From: Rhizobium tropici CIAT 899
Lineage (GTDB): Bacteria > Pseudomonadota > Alphaproteobacteria > Rhizobiales > Rhizobiaceae
Length of the DNA: 64,000 nt
NCBI RefSeq assembly: GCF_000330885.1
Contig: NC_020062.1
Coordinates: 2,019,198 to 2,083,197, forward strand
Direction of reading: 5' to 3'
In this document: one piece after another, positions 16,627-25,358 of the stretch
Numbering within the stretch: the stretch's first letter is position 1
How the letters are laid out: each line of letters opens with the position of its first letter
Notes under the pieces: generated by a model
The model's database searches: none
The model's input: the letters and a program-made list of their open reading frames with translations, nothing else
What the model was told of the DNA's origin: nothing
Program-made: the position numbers and the translations under genes

Positions 16627-17592
16627 ATGAAAAGAACTGGAACCATCCGTATCGGTATTTCAGGTTGGACTTACGCTCCGTGGCGCGGTGTTTTCTATCC
16701 GAAGAACGTGCCGCAGAAAAGGGAGCTCGCCTACGCGTCCTCACAGTTTCCATCCATCGAAATCAATGGCACTTTCTATAGCCTTCAAACCCCCGAGACT
16801 TTTGCCAGGTGGCGGGATGCGACACCGGATGATTTCGTCTTCGCAGTCAAGGGATCCCGCTACATAACCCATCTACGCAGGCTCCGGGAGGTCGAGGTGC
16901 CGCTTGCCAACTTCATGGCGTCCGGCGTGCTGCGGCTGGGAGCAAAACTCGGCCCGATCCTCTGGCAATTCCCTCCGCGACTGCGCTTTGACCCGGTACT
17001 ATTCTCCACCTTCATGGAGATGCTGCCGAAAGATACCGATGACGCTGCTCATCTGGCCAGGCGGCACGACGAGCGAGTGAACGGCCGCGAATGGCTGCGG
17101 GCAGAAGAAAAAAGACCGCTCCGCCATGCCTTCGAAATCCGCAACGAGAGCTTCGTGGACCCCGACTTCATCGAACTCTTACGGAAACATAAGATCGGGC
17201 TCGTCTGCGCAGATACCGTGGAATGGCCTTTGCTCATGGATGTCACCGCAGACTTCGTCTATTGCCGCCTGCATGGCTCGGAGGAGCTATATGTCAGCGG
17301 ATATGACGACGAGGCTCTGAAGGTCTGGGCGGAACGGATCGACGATTGGGCGCACGGGCGCGAGCCGACCAAGGCCAACCGCGTCCTGGAGCCGCTGAAA
17401 CAACCACAGCGTGGCCGCGACGTCTATGTCTATTTCGACAATGATGTGAAGGTACGGGCGCCGGCCGACGCACAACGACTGAGCCAGCGTCTTGGACTAA
17501 CCCCGCAAAAGGAGAGTGTAGCCCGTACGAAGCACCTGCGGCGGCATCGGCGGGAAATCCCAAAGTCTCGACCGCAACATCGGCCAGCATAA
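16627..17592 (+). CDS. DUF72 (YecE-like) TIM-barrel protein
   Basis: A 321-residue protein with DUF72 hallmarks: Gly-Ile-Ser-Gly-Trp-Thr-Tyr at the N-terminus, Phe-x-Ser-Ile-Glu-Ile-Asn-Gly-Thr-Phe-Tyr near residue 45, Phe-Ala-Val-Lys-Gly-Ser-Arg near 78 and Leu-Trp-Gln-Phe-Pro-Pro near 118. His-Ala-Phe-Glu-Ile-Arg-Asn and Tyr-Cys-Arg-Leu-His-Gly follow. The fold is a TIM barrel; the activity is unknown. The basic C-terminal tail (last 25 residues, Arg/His-rich) is longer than in most members. Confidence 0.85.
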   Translation: MKRTGTIRIGISGWTYAPWRGVFYPKNVPQKRELAYASSQFPSIEINGTFYSLQTPETFARWRDATPDDFVFAVKGSRYITHLRRLREVEVPLANFMASGVLRLGAKLGPILWQFPPRLRFDPVLFSTFMEMLPKDTDDAAHLARRHDERVNGREWLRAEEKRPLRHAFEIRNESFVDPDFIELLRKHKIGLVCADTVEWPLLMDVTADFVYCRLHGSEELYVSGYDDEALKVWAERIDDWAHGREPTKANRVLEPLKQPQRGRDVYVYFDNDVKVRAPADAQRLSQRLGLTPQKESVARTKHLRRHRREIPKSRPQHRPA

Positions 17593-17602
17593 TCAACTCA
17601 GC

Positions 17603-17872
17603 TCATTCGAGCTGACCCCATGCCGGGTTCCAATTCACGCCTTCCGACAATTCGACGTAAATGGGCCGCATGATTTCACCGGACATTTTGTTGCGGGCTG
17701 CCCGGAAAGCATCATCGGGCTCCATCTCCTCACCTGGAAAGATGGTGTCATCCTCTCCGGGCGGCGTGACCTTGCGCAGGAATCCGCGGATCTGATCGCC
17801 AGAATGGTAGAACTTGACGACGATAGAACCCGGCGGCACCGCGTTCTCGCGATATCGATGATAGATTTCCAT
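17603..17872 (-). CDS. Hypothetical 89-residue protein
   Basis: Starts at the ATG 17870-17872 with GGGAGG 6 nt upstream, a strong site. The sequence is soluble and acidic, with Pro-Pro-Gly-Ser-Ile-Val-Val-Lys-Phe-Tyr and a Trp-Asn-Pro-Ala-Trp end. No family is recognised. A stress-type promoter lies about 106 bp upstream (17978-18002), so it belongs to the putative stress regulon. It converges with the DUF72 gene 10 bp away. Confidence 0.65.
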   Translation of the reverse strand: MEIYHRYRENAVPPGSIVVKFYHSGDQIRGFLRKVTPPGEDDTIFPGEEMEPDDAFRAARNKMSGEIMRPIYVELSEGVNWNPAWGQLE

Positions 17873-18201
17873 CTTACACCTCCCAACCTCGGGGGCCTCT
17901 CAGGCGGGGTGCGCCTTGCCGTTACAAGAGGACCATGCATTTCGTCCGGCCGCGGCCGGCCGAATCGTACCAATCCAAACCGCCCTCCTCCGCTTTGGTT
18001 CCCACATGGGAATTAAGCCGCGGGCCAAGGTGGCCGAGCGGGGCAATTGGGCGCAAAGAAATCGTCAGCGCAATTCAGCGTACGGCGCGTTCAGTGGTCT
18101 GATCATAGGCATTTTTAGGTAGCAGCAGCAGATATGCTTGATCTGACAGCGGTTGCCCGCTAGGTTGCCGCCGCAATCAAACGCAAAGATATGGGGATAT
18201 C
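17873..18201. other. 329-bp divergent region between hypothetical gene and csp
   Basis: It holds the stress-type promoter at 17978-18002 and a 14-bp GC palindrome (CCGGCCGCGGCCGG, 17946-17959) in the leader of the minus-strand gene. The remaining 200 bp are the csp upstream region; no gene was seen. Confidence 0.5.
17978..18002 (-). promoter_or_regulatory. EcfG-type promoter of the 89-residue protein gene
   Basis: Minus strand: GGAAC (18002-17998), a 17-nt spacer, GTT (17980-17978). Confidence 0.55.
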
Positions 18202-18405
18202 ATGCCAACTGGCACGGTTAAGTTTTTCAATACAGACAAGGGCTTCGGCTTCATTACGCCGGAAAGTGGAGGACCTGACGTTTTCGTTCATGTCTCCGCC
18301 CTGCAATACGGCAACGTGCTTCGGGAGGGACAGTCCGTTTCCTACGATCTCGGTCAGGATCGGAAGACAGGCAAGACAAAGGCGGAAAACGTCAGACCGC
18401 TCTGA
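18202..18405 (+). CDS. Cold-shock-domain protein, CspA family
   Basis: A 67-residue single cold-shock domain. RNP1 (Lys-Gly-Phe-Gly-Phe-Ile) is at residues 13-18 and RNP2 (Val-Phe-Val-His-Val-Ser) at about 27-32. It binds single-stranded RNA/DNA and melts RNA structure. The length is typical. GGGGATATC precedes the ATG. No GGAAC promoter was seen before it. Confidence 0.95.
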   Translation: MPTGTVKFFNTDKGFGFITPESGGPDVFVHVSALQYGNVLREGQSVSYDLGQDRKTGKTKAENVRPL

Positions 18406-18527
18406 CGGTTATAAATATGTCACTACCCGACATTTCGGGTAGTGCACTCGGCCGCTATGGGGCGCCTGCCGACGTTTCGCCTGAACCATCGTCAGCCGAA
18501 ACGGCCATTTGCGTCGTCCGATGGTTC

Positions 18528-19826
18528 CTACATAAATGCGGTCACGGCCATGCCGATCACGGCGACGAACATGATTGCGCAGGCGATCCAGCCAAGCGCT
18601 TTCAACCCGCCGCGGATGACGAACTGTTTCATGACGTCGCGATTGGTGGCGATCAGCATCAGAATCACCATAACTGGAACCGCGACGACACCATTGATGA
18701 CGGCACTCCAGAACAGGGCCTTCATCGGCGGGATGGGCGTAAAGTTCAACAGCATGCCCACCACCGTCGCCAAGCCCACCGTCGTATAGAAAGCCTTCGC
18801 TTCGCCCGGCTCGCGCGACAGCCCGACCTTCCACCGAGCCGCCTCCCCGACAGCATATGCAGCCGAGCCTGCGAGAACAGGAACAGCCAGAAGGCCTGTT
18901 CCGATAATCCCTGTGGCAAAAATGACCTTGGCAAATTGTCCGGCCAGCGGCTCGATCGCCTTCGCTGCATCGACGGAACTCTCGATGCTTGTCGCACCGG
19001 CCTTGTTAAGCGTAGCCGCCGTCGTCATGATGATCGCGAGCGCGACGATGTTGGATGCCGCCATGCCGATGAGGGTGTCCAGCGTGATGCGAGTGTCCGC
19101 CCTTTTTGCTTCCTGAGGGTGTTTGACAAGCGGTTCCTGCCGCGGCTTCTCCTTCAGATCTTCGGCCTCCTGGGACGCCTGCCAGAAAAACAGATAGGGG
19201 CTGATCGTCGTTCCGAAAATTGCGACGATCATCGACCAATAGTTCGGATCGGTCTTGAAGGTCGGCAGCAGCAGTCCGCGGGTGAAAGCCGACCAATCGA
19301 TATGCACCACGAACAGGGTCGCGATGTAGGATAAAAGCGCCAGGCTCAGCCATTTCAGGACTGCAACGTAACGCTTGTATTTGAGAAGGACCTGCAGAAG
19401 AATGCAAATGATGCCGAAGGCGGCGACGTAAATCAGCGAATTGCCGCTCAGCAGCAAATGTGCGGCATCTCCCATCGCACCGAGATCGGCGCCGAGATTG
19501 ATGACATTGGCGATCAGGAGCGGAAAAGTGATGCTTATCCCCACCCAGCGAGGATAACACTTCGCCATGCTGCCCGCCAAACCTCGTCCCGTGGTCCGGC
19601 CGATGTGCGCGCTGATCATCTGCACGGCAGCCATCAGCGGATAGGTCAGGAGCAGGGTCCAACTCGCGATATACCCGAATTGCGCTCCGGCCTGCGAATA
19701 GGTCGCGATCCCGCTCGGGTCGTCGTCCGAGGCGCCGGTGACCAGGCCCGGCCCCAGGATTTCAAAAATTCTCGGCTTTGACGGCTCGACGACCTCACTT
19801 TTGTCATCCATCTGATAGTCGCTCAT
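18528..19826 (-). CDS. Nramp-related divalent metal transporter with non-canonical metal site
   Basis: About 432 residues from the ATG at 19824-19826, with GGGAGG upstream. Eleven or so hydrophobic segments and the TM1 Asp36-Pro-Ser-Gly39 identify the Nramp superfamily. Canonical Nramp has Asp-Pro-Gly-Asn in TM1 and Met-Pro-His in TM6. Here the TM6 segment is Thr206-Thr-Ile-Ser-Pro-Tyr211, so the Met ligand and the His are absent. This resembles Nramp-related Mg transporters or a separate clade, so Mn/Fe should not be assumed. A stress-type promoter lies 57 bp upstream. The 5' end is repeated twice more at 19996-20348 and 21184-21536. Confidence 0.85.
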   Translation of the reverse strand: MSDYQMDDKSEVVEPSKPRIFEILGPGLVTGASDDDPSGIATYSQAGAQFGYIASWTLLLTYPLMAAVQMISAHIGRTTGRGLAGSMAKCYPRWVGISITFPLLIANVINLGADLGAMGDAAHLLLSGNSLIYVAAFGIICILLQVLLKYKRYVAVLKWLSLALLSYIATLFVVHIDWSAFTRGLLLPTFKTDPNYWSMIVAIFGTTISPYLFFWQASQEAEDLKEKPRQEPLVKHPQEAKRADTRITLDTLIGMAASNIVALAIIMTTAATLNKAGATSIESSVDAAKAIEPLAGQFAKVIFATGIIGTGLLAVPVLAGSAAYAVGEAARWKVGLSREPGEAKAFYTTVGLATVVGMLLNFTPIPPMKALFWSAVINGVVAVPVMVILMLIATNRDVMKQFVIRGGLKALGWIACAIMFVAVIGMAVTAFM

Positions 19827-19995
19827 GACTGCCTCCCAGCAGAAACCGGCACAGCGCATCATCGTGCCTTCCGGTGCGAGTGAACCGCACTTGCAGGCGT
19901 TTTGTTCCCGAGAAGCAGATTGTCGGAATGGAACCCGCCCGAGCTTAGGGCGTGGCTGGCAAGGAGTAAAAACGCTTTCACTTCAGAGCGATGAC
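19643..19995. repeat. 353-bp repeat, copy 1 (native nramp 5' end and leader)
   Basis: It starts at AGGTCAGGAGCAGG inside nramp and ends at GATGAC. It is followed directly by copy 2 and appears again as copy 3. It covers the first 61 codons of nramp, its promoter and the leader toward the phosphatase gene. Confidence 0.95.
19883..19908 (-). promoter_or_regulatory. EcfG-type promoter of nramp
   Basis: Minus strand: GGAAC (19908-19904), an 18-nt spacer, GTT (19885-19883). It is also present in the repeat copies, at 20236-20261 and 21424-21449. Confidence 0.55.
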
Positions 19996-20179
19996 AGGTC
20001 AGGAGCAGGGTCCAACTCGCGATATACCCGAATTGCGCTCCGGCCTGCGAATAGGTCGCGATCCCGCTCGGGTCGTCGTCCGAGGCGCCGGTGACCAGGC
20101 CCGGCCCCAGGATTTCAAAAATTCTCGGCTTTGACGGCTCGACGACCTCACTTTTGTCATCCATCTGATAGTCGCTCAT
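19996..20179 (-). pseudogene. nramp 5' fragment (61 codons), copy 2
   Basis: Carries the nramp start, promoter and first 61 codons. The frame then runs into the leader of copy 1 and stops at 19859, giving a 106-residue chimera counted from the nramp start. It would make no functional transporter. Confidence 0.9.
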
Positions 20180-20348
20180 GACTGCCTCCCAGCAGAAACC
20201 GGCACAGCGCATCATCGTGCCTTCCGGTGCGAGTGAACCGCACTTGCAGGCGTTTTGTTCCCGAGAAGCAGATTGTCGGAATGGAACCCGCCCGAGCTTA
20301 GGGCGTGGCTGGCAAGGAGTAAAAACGCTTTCACTTCAGAGCGATGAC
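19996..20348. repeat. 353-bp repeat, copy 2
   Basis: Tandem copy of 19643-19995 with no difference seen. Its right end continues into the phosphatase gene, so this end is the native junction. Confidence 0.95.
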
Positions 20349-20400
20349 ACTTATCGTATCGGGCACGACGGAATCGCCAGCTGATTTGAGGGATATGACA

Positions 20401-20985
20401 ATGAGCGTGCTTCTTTCTCCTGAACTCACGGTTTGCGGCATTGAGGAGTTGCCCGATCAGCGCTTGCGAAACGTCACCCACGTGCTTTCCCTCCTCGATC
20501 CGGAATATCCCGAGCTCGACGTCTTCCATTCCTACGCGGAGCACCATCGCACGACGTTGCGTTTTCACGACATCATAGCGTCAGCGCTGGGTCGCGTGAT
20601 GCCGCAGCCGGAACATGTCGAAGCGATCCTGAAATTCGGCTCCGAGTTTCAGGCTCGGCAAGACGCTGAGGCGCCGAGCCATCTGCTGGTGCATTGCCAT
20701 ATGGGCGTATCGCGCTCGACCGCAGCCATGCTCTCATTGATGGCGCAATCAAACCCCGAAGAATCGGGGGAGAGCCTCTTTGCTCGCCTGATTGCCATCC
20801 GCCCGCAGGCTTGGCCGAACTCTCAAATGATCGGCTTTGCCGACGAACAACTCGGCAGGAACGGCGACTTGAAGGCGGCACTTGCCCGCCACTATGGCCG
20901 GCAGATCAAGGGACGGCCCGACTTTGTCGAATGGATGACCCGCCTCGGACGCCAGGCGGAACTCGATATGGCAATCCCGGCGTAA
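20401..20985 (+). CDS. Tyrosine/dual-specificity phosphatase family protein, copy 1
   Basis: A 194-residue protein from the ATG at 20401, with GAGGGAT 9 nt upstream; an in-frame ATG at 20395 is too close to it. The P-loop His-Cys-His-Met-Gly-Val-Ser-Arg-Ser-Thr, near residue 100, gives the Cys-x5-Arg catalytic signature. The N-terminus reads as a short beta domain with His-Val-Leu-Ser-Leu-Leu. Substrate unknown. It lies divergent from nramp and convergent to the RND gene. An identical second copy follows at 21589. Confidence 0.88.
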   Translation: MSVLLSPELTVCGIEELPDQRLRNVTHVLSLLDPEYPELDVFHSYAEHHRTTLRFHDIIASALGRVMPQPEHVEAILKFGSEFQARQDAEAPSHLLVHCHMGVSRSTAAMLSLMAQSNPEESGESLFARLIAIRPQAWPNSQMIGFADEQLGRNGDLKAALARHYGRQIKGRPDFVEWMTRLGRQAELDMAIPA

Positions 20986-21086
20986 AGAGTATGCCTCCGG
21001 CCTGACGAGGGCCGTCTGCACGAAGCTTTTAGCCGCTCGAGCAGACAGCCGGATCATCGCAACGGCCGTCTCCGCGGCCGGCACAC

Positions 21087-21183
21087 TTAATGTGCAGGAG
21101 CCGGCTCTGCCTCGGGCGCATCCTTCTTGTGATGGTCGGCCGCAAGCAGCATATAGACCGCAGGCACGACGAAGAGCGTGAAC
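21087..21183 (-). pseudogene. RND pump C-terminal fragment (duplicate)
   Basis: The last 31 codons and stop of the RND gene (native stop at 22275), duplicated with the 1188-bp unit. It is cut at the junction with the third nramp copy. Confidence 0.9.
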
Positions 21184-21367
21184 AGGTCAGGAGCAGGGTC
21201 CAACTCGCGATATACCCGAATTGCGCTCCGGCCTGCGAATAGGTCGCGATCCCGCTCGGGTCGTCGTCCGAGGCGCCGGTGACCAGGCCCGGCCCCAGGA
21301 TTTCAAAAATTCTCGGCTTTGACGGCTCGACGACCTCACTTTTGTCATCCATCTGATAGTCGCTCAT
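21184..21367 (-). pseudogene. nramp 5' fragment (61 codons), copy 3
   Basis: Same fragment as at 19996-20179. Its frame runs on into the RND 3' copy and stops at 21029. Confidence 0.9.
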
Positions 21368-21536
21368 GACTGCCTCCCAGCAGAAACCGGCACAGCGCAT
21401 CATCGTGCCTTCCGGTGCGAGTGAACCGCACTTGCAGGCGTTTTGTTCCCGAGAAGCAGATTGTCGGAATGGAACCCGCCCGAGCTTAGGGCGTGGCTGG
21501 CAAGGAGTAAAAACGCTTTCACTTCAGAGCGATGAC
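21184..21536. repeat. 353-bp repeat, copy 3
   Basis: The left end again begins exactly at AGGTCAGGAGCAGG, here fused to RND sequence. The two bases AG are shared with the native RND sequence at 22372-22373. Confidence 0.95.
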
Positions 21537-22371
21537 ACTTATCGTATCGGGCACGACGGAATCGCCAGCTGATTTGAGGGATATGACAATGAGCGTGCTT
21601 CTTTCTCCTGAACTCACGGTTTGCGGCATTGAGGAGTTGCCCGATCAGCGCTTGCGAAACGTCACCCACGTGCTTTCCCTCCTCGATCCGGAATATCCCG
21701 AGCTCGACGTCTTCCATTCCTACGCGGAGCACCATCGCACGACGTTGCGTTTTCACGACATCATAGCGTCAGCGCTGGGTCGCGTGATGCCGCAGCCGGA
21801 ACATGTCGAAGCGATCCTGAAATTCGGCTCCGAGTTTCAGGCTCGGCAAGACGCTGAGGCGCCGAGCCATCTGCTGGTGCATTGCCATATGGGCGTATCG
21901 CGCTCGACCGCAGCCATGCTCTCATTGATGGCGCAATCAAACCCCGAAGAATCGGGGGAGAGCCTCTTTGCTCGCCTGATTGCCATCCGCCCGCAGGCTT
22001 GGCCGAACTCTCAAATGATCGGCTTTGCCGACGAACAACTCGGCAGGAACGGCGACTTGAAGGCGGCACTTGCCCGCCACTATGGCCGGCAGATCAAGGG
22101 ACGGCCCGACTTTGTCGAATGGATGACCCGCCTCGGACGCCAGGCGGAACTCGATATGGCAATCCCGGCGTAAAGAGTATGCCTCCGGCCTGACGAGGGC
22201 CGTCTGCACGAAGCTTTTAGCCGCTCGAGCAGACAGCCGGATCATCGCAACGGCCGTCTCCGCGGCCGGCACACTTAATGTGCAGGAGCCGGCTCTGCCT
22301 CGGGCGCATCCTTCTTGTGATGGTCGGCCGCAAGCAGCATATAGACCGCAGGCACGACGAAGAGCGTGAAC
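21537..22371. repeat. 835-bp repeat, copy 2
   Basis: The second copy of 20349-21183; it continues into the complete RND gene, so its right end is native. Confidence 0.95.
21589..22173 (+). CDS. Tyrosine/dual-specificity phosphatase family protein, copy 2
   Basis: Identical in protein sequence to the gene at 20401-20985 (offset 1188 bp), with the same ribosome-binding site and the same Cys-x5-Arg P-loop. If the duplication is real, the cell carries two intact copies; if it is an assembly artefact, only one exists. Confidence 0.85.
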   Translation: MSVLLSPELTVCGIEELPDQRLRNVTHVLSLLDPEYPELDVFHSYAEHHRTTLRFHDIIASALGRVMPQPEHVEAILKFGSEFQARQDAEAPSHLLVHCHMGVSRSTAAMLSLMAQSNPEESGESLFARLIAIRPQAWPNSQMIGFADEQLGRNGDLKAALARHYGRQIKGRPDFVEWMTRLGRQAELDMAIPA

Positions 22372-25349
22372 AGCGTTCCGATGGCAAGACCGGCGGCGAT
22401 CACGAGGCCCATGTTGAAGCGGGCGACAGCCCCTGCTCCGGTCGCCAGGATCAGCGGCGCGACGCCGAGAACCATGGCGCCAGTCGTCATCAGGATCGGC
22501 CGCAAGCGGATGGCGCAAGCGCCTTCGATGGCTTCGCGCTTGGTCTTTCCTTCGGCCTGCAGCGTGTTTGCCACCTCGACGATCAGAATGCCGTGCTTGC
22601 TGATCAGCCCCATCAGCGTCACCAACCCGACCTGCGTATAGATGTTCATCGACGCGCCGCCGATGCCGAGGCTGATGAAGGCGAGTGCGCCTGCGATCGA
22701 CATTGGCACAGATACGAGGATGATGAACGGGTCTCGGAAGCTGTTGAACTGTGCCGAAAGCGCCAGGAAGACGATGATCAGAGCGAGCGCGAACGTCGTC
22801 GCCATGCCGCTCGATTCCTGCACATATTGGCGCGACTGCCCGCCGTAATCGACGGAATAGCCCTGCGGCAATGTCCGCGCCGCAATCGACTTCAGCGTAT
22901 TGAGCGCATCGCCGACGGCAACGCCGGGCGCCGGCACGCCGGAGATCGTGGCCGAGTTCAATTGCTGGAAGTGCGCAACCGAGCGCGGCGTGGCCTGAAG
23001 TTTCGCCGTCGCGATCGCCGAAAGGGGGATCTTGTTACCGTTCACGTTTGCGATCGGATAGTTCATGATCTGATCGATGGTCTGGCGTGACCGCTGCTCC
23101 ACCTGCGGAATGACCTGATAGGAACGGTTGTCGATACTGAAATAATTGACATAGCCGCCGCCTAGCATGGAGGCCAACGCCGAACCGACATTGTTCATGG
23201 ACAGACCGAGGGCCGAGGCCTTGCTGCGATCGATCTGGATCGAATATTGCGGATTATCGACGTAGAGATCCTTTGTGATGAAGATAAACTGGCCGGATTT
23301 CTGCGCTTCCTGCAGGAACGCGGTAGAGACCTCGTTGAGCTGTTCGAAGCCGCTGGTGCTGCCGATGGCGAACTGCACGGGCAAACCGCTGGCGCCAGGC
23401 AGCGGCGGTATCTGGAAGACGACGGACTGTCCGCCGGCGATCTTCGCCAGGTCTGCCTGTACCAGCGGCTGCAGCTGATCCGCCGTTCTCGTGCGCTGGT
23501 CCCAGGGTTTCAGCACCATGCCCTGGAAGGACGTGCCCGGCACCTCGACCTGCAGGGTCTTGTCGGTTTCGGGAAAACTGCGGAAGATCTTGCTGACCTG
23601 GTCGGAATTCAGCAGCTTTTGCTGAAGCGTTGCATTGGGAGGGTTCGTCACCTGCGCAGCCAGGAAGCCCTGGTCTTCGTTGGGCGCCAGCTCGGTCTTG
23701 GCGCTGGTATACAGGAAATAAATGCTGCCAAGCACGATGACCGCAAACACCAGTGCCACCGGCACAGTGTTCAGGCTGCCGTGCAGCATCCGCACATAGG
23801 GCCGATGGATCTCCGAAAAACGGCGGTCGATGAAATCGGAGATACGCTCTTCCCAGCCGCTGCGATCGGTCAGGTGCGGCTTCAGGATGCGCGAGCACAT
23901 CATCGGCGTCAGCGTCAGCGCAATGATCATGGATACGGTGACGGCGCCGACCAGCGTGAAGGCGAATTCCGTAAACAATGCGCCGGTCAGGCCGCCCTGG
24001 AAACCGATCGGCACGTAGACGGCAATCAGCACCACCGTCATGGCGAGGATCGGCCCGACGAGTTCGTGCGCCGCGTCCAGCGCCGCCCTCATGGGTGTCG
24101 ATCCCTCTTCGATGTGGCGGTTGACGTTCTCCACCACGATGATGGCGTCATCGACGACGAGGCCGATCGCCAGAACCAGGGCGAGCAACGTCAAAAGATT
24201 GATCGAGAAGCCAAAGATCAGCATCATCGCGAAAGTGCCGACCAGCGATAGCGGTATGGCGACGACGGGAATGGCAACCGATCGCGGCGAGCCCAGAAAG
24301 GCGAAGACCACGAAAATGACGATTACCAGAGCTTCGACAAGGCTCTTCACCACCTCATCGATCGACGTGGTGACGAAGGTGCTGGAATCGTAAACGATGT
24401 AACCTTCGAGCCCCTGCGGCAATTGTTCCTGGATACTCGGAAACACCGCGCGCACGCCGGCAATCACGTCGAGCAGGTTGGCGGTCGGGGCGATCTGGAT
24501 ACCCATGAACACACCGTCCTGCCCATCGAAACCGATCTGGACGTCGGGGTTCTGGGATCCGAGCGCGACGGTCGCGACATCCTTCAGCCGCACGATCGTA
24601 CTGCCGATCTGCTTGACCACCATTTCCTTGAATTCATCCGTCGAATGCAGGTCGGTCCTGGCCGTCAGCACCGTCTGCGTCATCTGGCCGCGCGTGGTGC
24701 CGATACCGGAGATATAATTGTTGGCGCTGAGCGCGGTCCAGACATCGCCGGCCGACAGGCCATAGGCGGCAAGCTTGTCCGGCTGCAGCCAGGCTCTCAA
24801 GGCGAACGTTCGCGCGCCGAGGATTTCGGCCGTCTGAACGCCGTTGACCGCCTGCAATTTCGGCTGGACCACGCGCGTCAGATAATCGGTGATCTGGTTG
24901 CTGGCCAGAACGTCGCTTCGGAAGCCGATATACATGGCGTCGATCGACTGGCCGATGGAAACCGTCATGATCGGCTGTTGCGTTCCCGTGGGCAGTTGAT
25001 TGAGAACGGAGGACACCTTGGCGTTGATTTCGGTCATCGCCGCATCGGCGCTGTAATTGAGCCGCAGGTTGACGGTGATGGTCGATGTGCCGCTGGTGCT
25101 CGTCGAGGTCATGTAATCGATGCCGTTGGCCTGCGCGATGGCGTTTTCGAGCGGCGTCGTGATGAAGCCGGCGATAACGTCAGGTGCAGCACCGGGATAG
25201 GTGGTCGTCACCGTGACGACGGCGTTCTGGGTCTGCGGATATTGTCGCACGGTAAGCGAGCGGAACGACTGGTAGCCGATCACGATAATCAACGCGCTGA
25301 CCACGAGAGCGAGAACGGGGCGCTTGATGAAGATATCGGTGATATTCAT
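22275..25349 (-). CDS. RND multidrug efflux transporter (AcrB/MexF-like, HAE1)
   Basis: About 1024 residues, full length for the family. The start is the ATG at 25347-25349, with GAGG 7 nt upstream; a GTG two codons earlier is less likely. The N-terminus Phe-Ile-Lys-Arg-Pro-Val is the family hallmark. TM4 carries Gly-Leu-Val-Val-Asp-Asp-Ala-Ile with the proton-relay Asp pair. Two periplasmic loops (about 40-330 and 560-870) are present. It pumps hydrophobic drugs with the adaptor gene 9 bp upstream; no outer-membrane channel gene is adjacent. The 3' end is duplicated at 21087-21183. Confidence 0.95.
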   Translation of the reverse strand: MNITDIFIKRPVLALVVSALIIVIGYQSFRSLTVRQYPQTQNAVVTVTTTYPGAAPDVIAGFITTPLENAIAQANGIDYMTSTSTSGTSTITVNLRLNYSADAAMTEINAKVSSVLNQLPTGTQQPIMTVSIGQSIDAMYIGFRSDVLASNQITDYLTRVVQPKLQAVNGVQTAEILGARTFALRAWLQPDKLAAYGLSAGDVWTALSANNYISGIGTTRGQMTQTVLTARTDLHSTDEFKEMVVKQIGSTIVRLKDVATVALGSQNPDVQIGFDGQDGVFMGIQIAPTANLLDVIAGVRAVFPSIQEQLPQGLEGYIVYDSSTFVTTSIDEVVKSLVEALVIVIFVVFAFLGSPRSVAIPVVAIPLSLVGTFAMMLIFGFSINLLTLLALVLAIGLVVDDAIIVVENVNRHIEEGSTPMRAALDAAHELVGPILAMTVVLIAVYVPIGFQGGLTGALFTEFAFTLVGAVTVSMIIALTLTPMMCSRILKPHLTDRSGWEERISDFIDRRFSEIHRPYVRMLHGSLNTVPVALVFAVIVLGSIYFLYTSAKTELAPNEDQGFLAAQVTNPPNATLQQKLLNSDQVSKIFRSFPETDKTLQVEVPGTSFQGMVLKPWDQRTRTADQLQPLVQADLAKIAGGQSVVFQIPPLPGASGLPVQFAIGSTSGFEQLNEVSTAFLQEAQKSGQFIFITKDLYVDNPQYSIQIDRSKASALGLSMNNVGSALASMLGGGYVNYFSIDNRSYQVIPQVEQRSRQTIDQIMNYPIANVNGNKIPLSAIATAKLQATPRSVAHFQQLNSATISGVPAPGVAVGDALNTLKSIAARTLPQGYSVDYGGQSRQYVQESSGMATTFALALIIVFLALSAQFNSFRDPFIILVSVPMSIAGALAFISLGIGGASMNIYTQVGLVTLMGLISKHGILIVEVANTLQAEGKTKREAIEGACAIRLRPILMTTGAMVLGVAPLILATGAGAVARFNMGLVIAAGLAIGTLFTLFVVPAVYMLLAADHHKKDAPEAEPAPAH

Positions 25350-25358
25350 CGCCACACC

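Larger units (their letters stand above)
20349..21183. repeat. 835-bp repeat, copy 1 (phosphatase gene and RND 3' end)
   Basis: Together with 19996-20348 it forms a 1188-bp unit, repeated directly as 21184-22371. It ends inside the RND coding sequence at GTGAAC. Confidence 0.95.

Noticed and set aside
17946..17959. 14-bp GC palindrome as a regulatory operator
   Set aside because: It is a run of GGCC units in GC-rich DNA and can arise by chance; there is no second copy near a promoter.
19936..19964. Plus-strand GGAAC-N17-GTG before the phosphatase gene as a stress promoter
   Set aside because: The -10 element is GTG rather than GTT, so it was not counted.
19643..22371. Insertion sequence or composite transposon as cause of the repeats
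   Set aside because: The repeats contain no transposase, no terminal inverted repeats and no target-site duplication; they are plain tandem copies of local genes.
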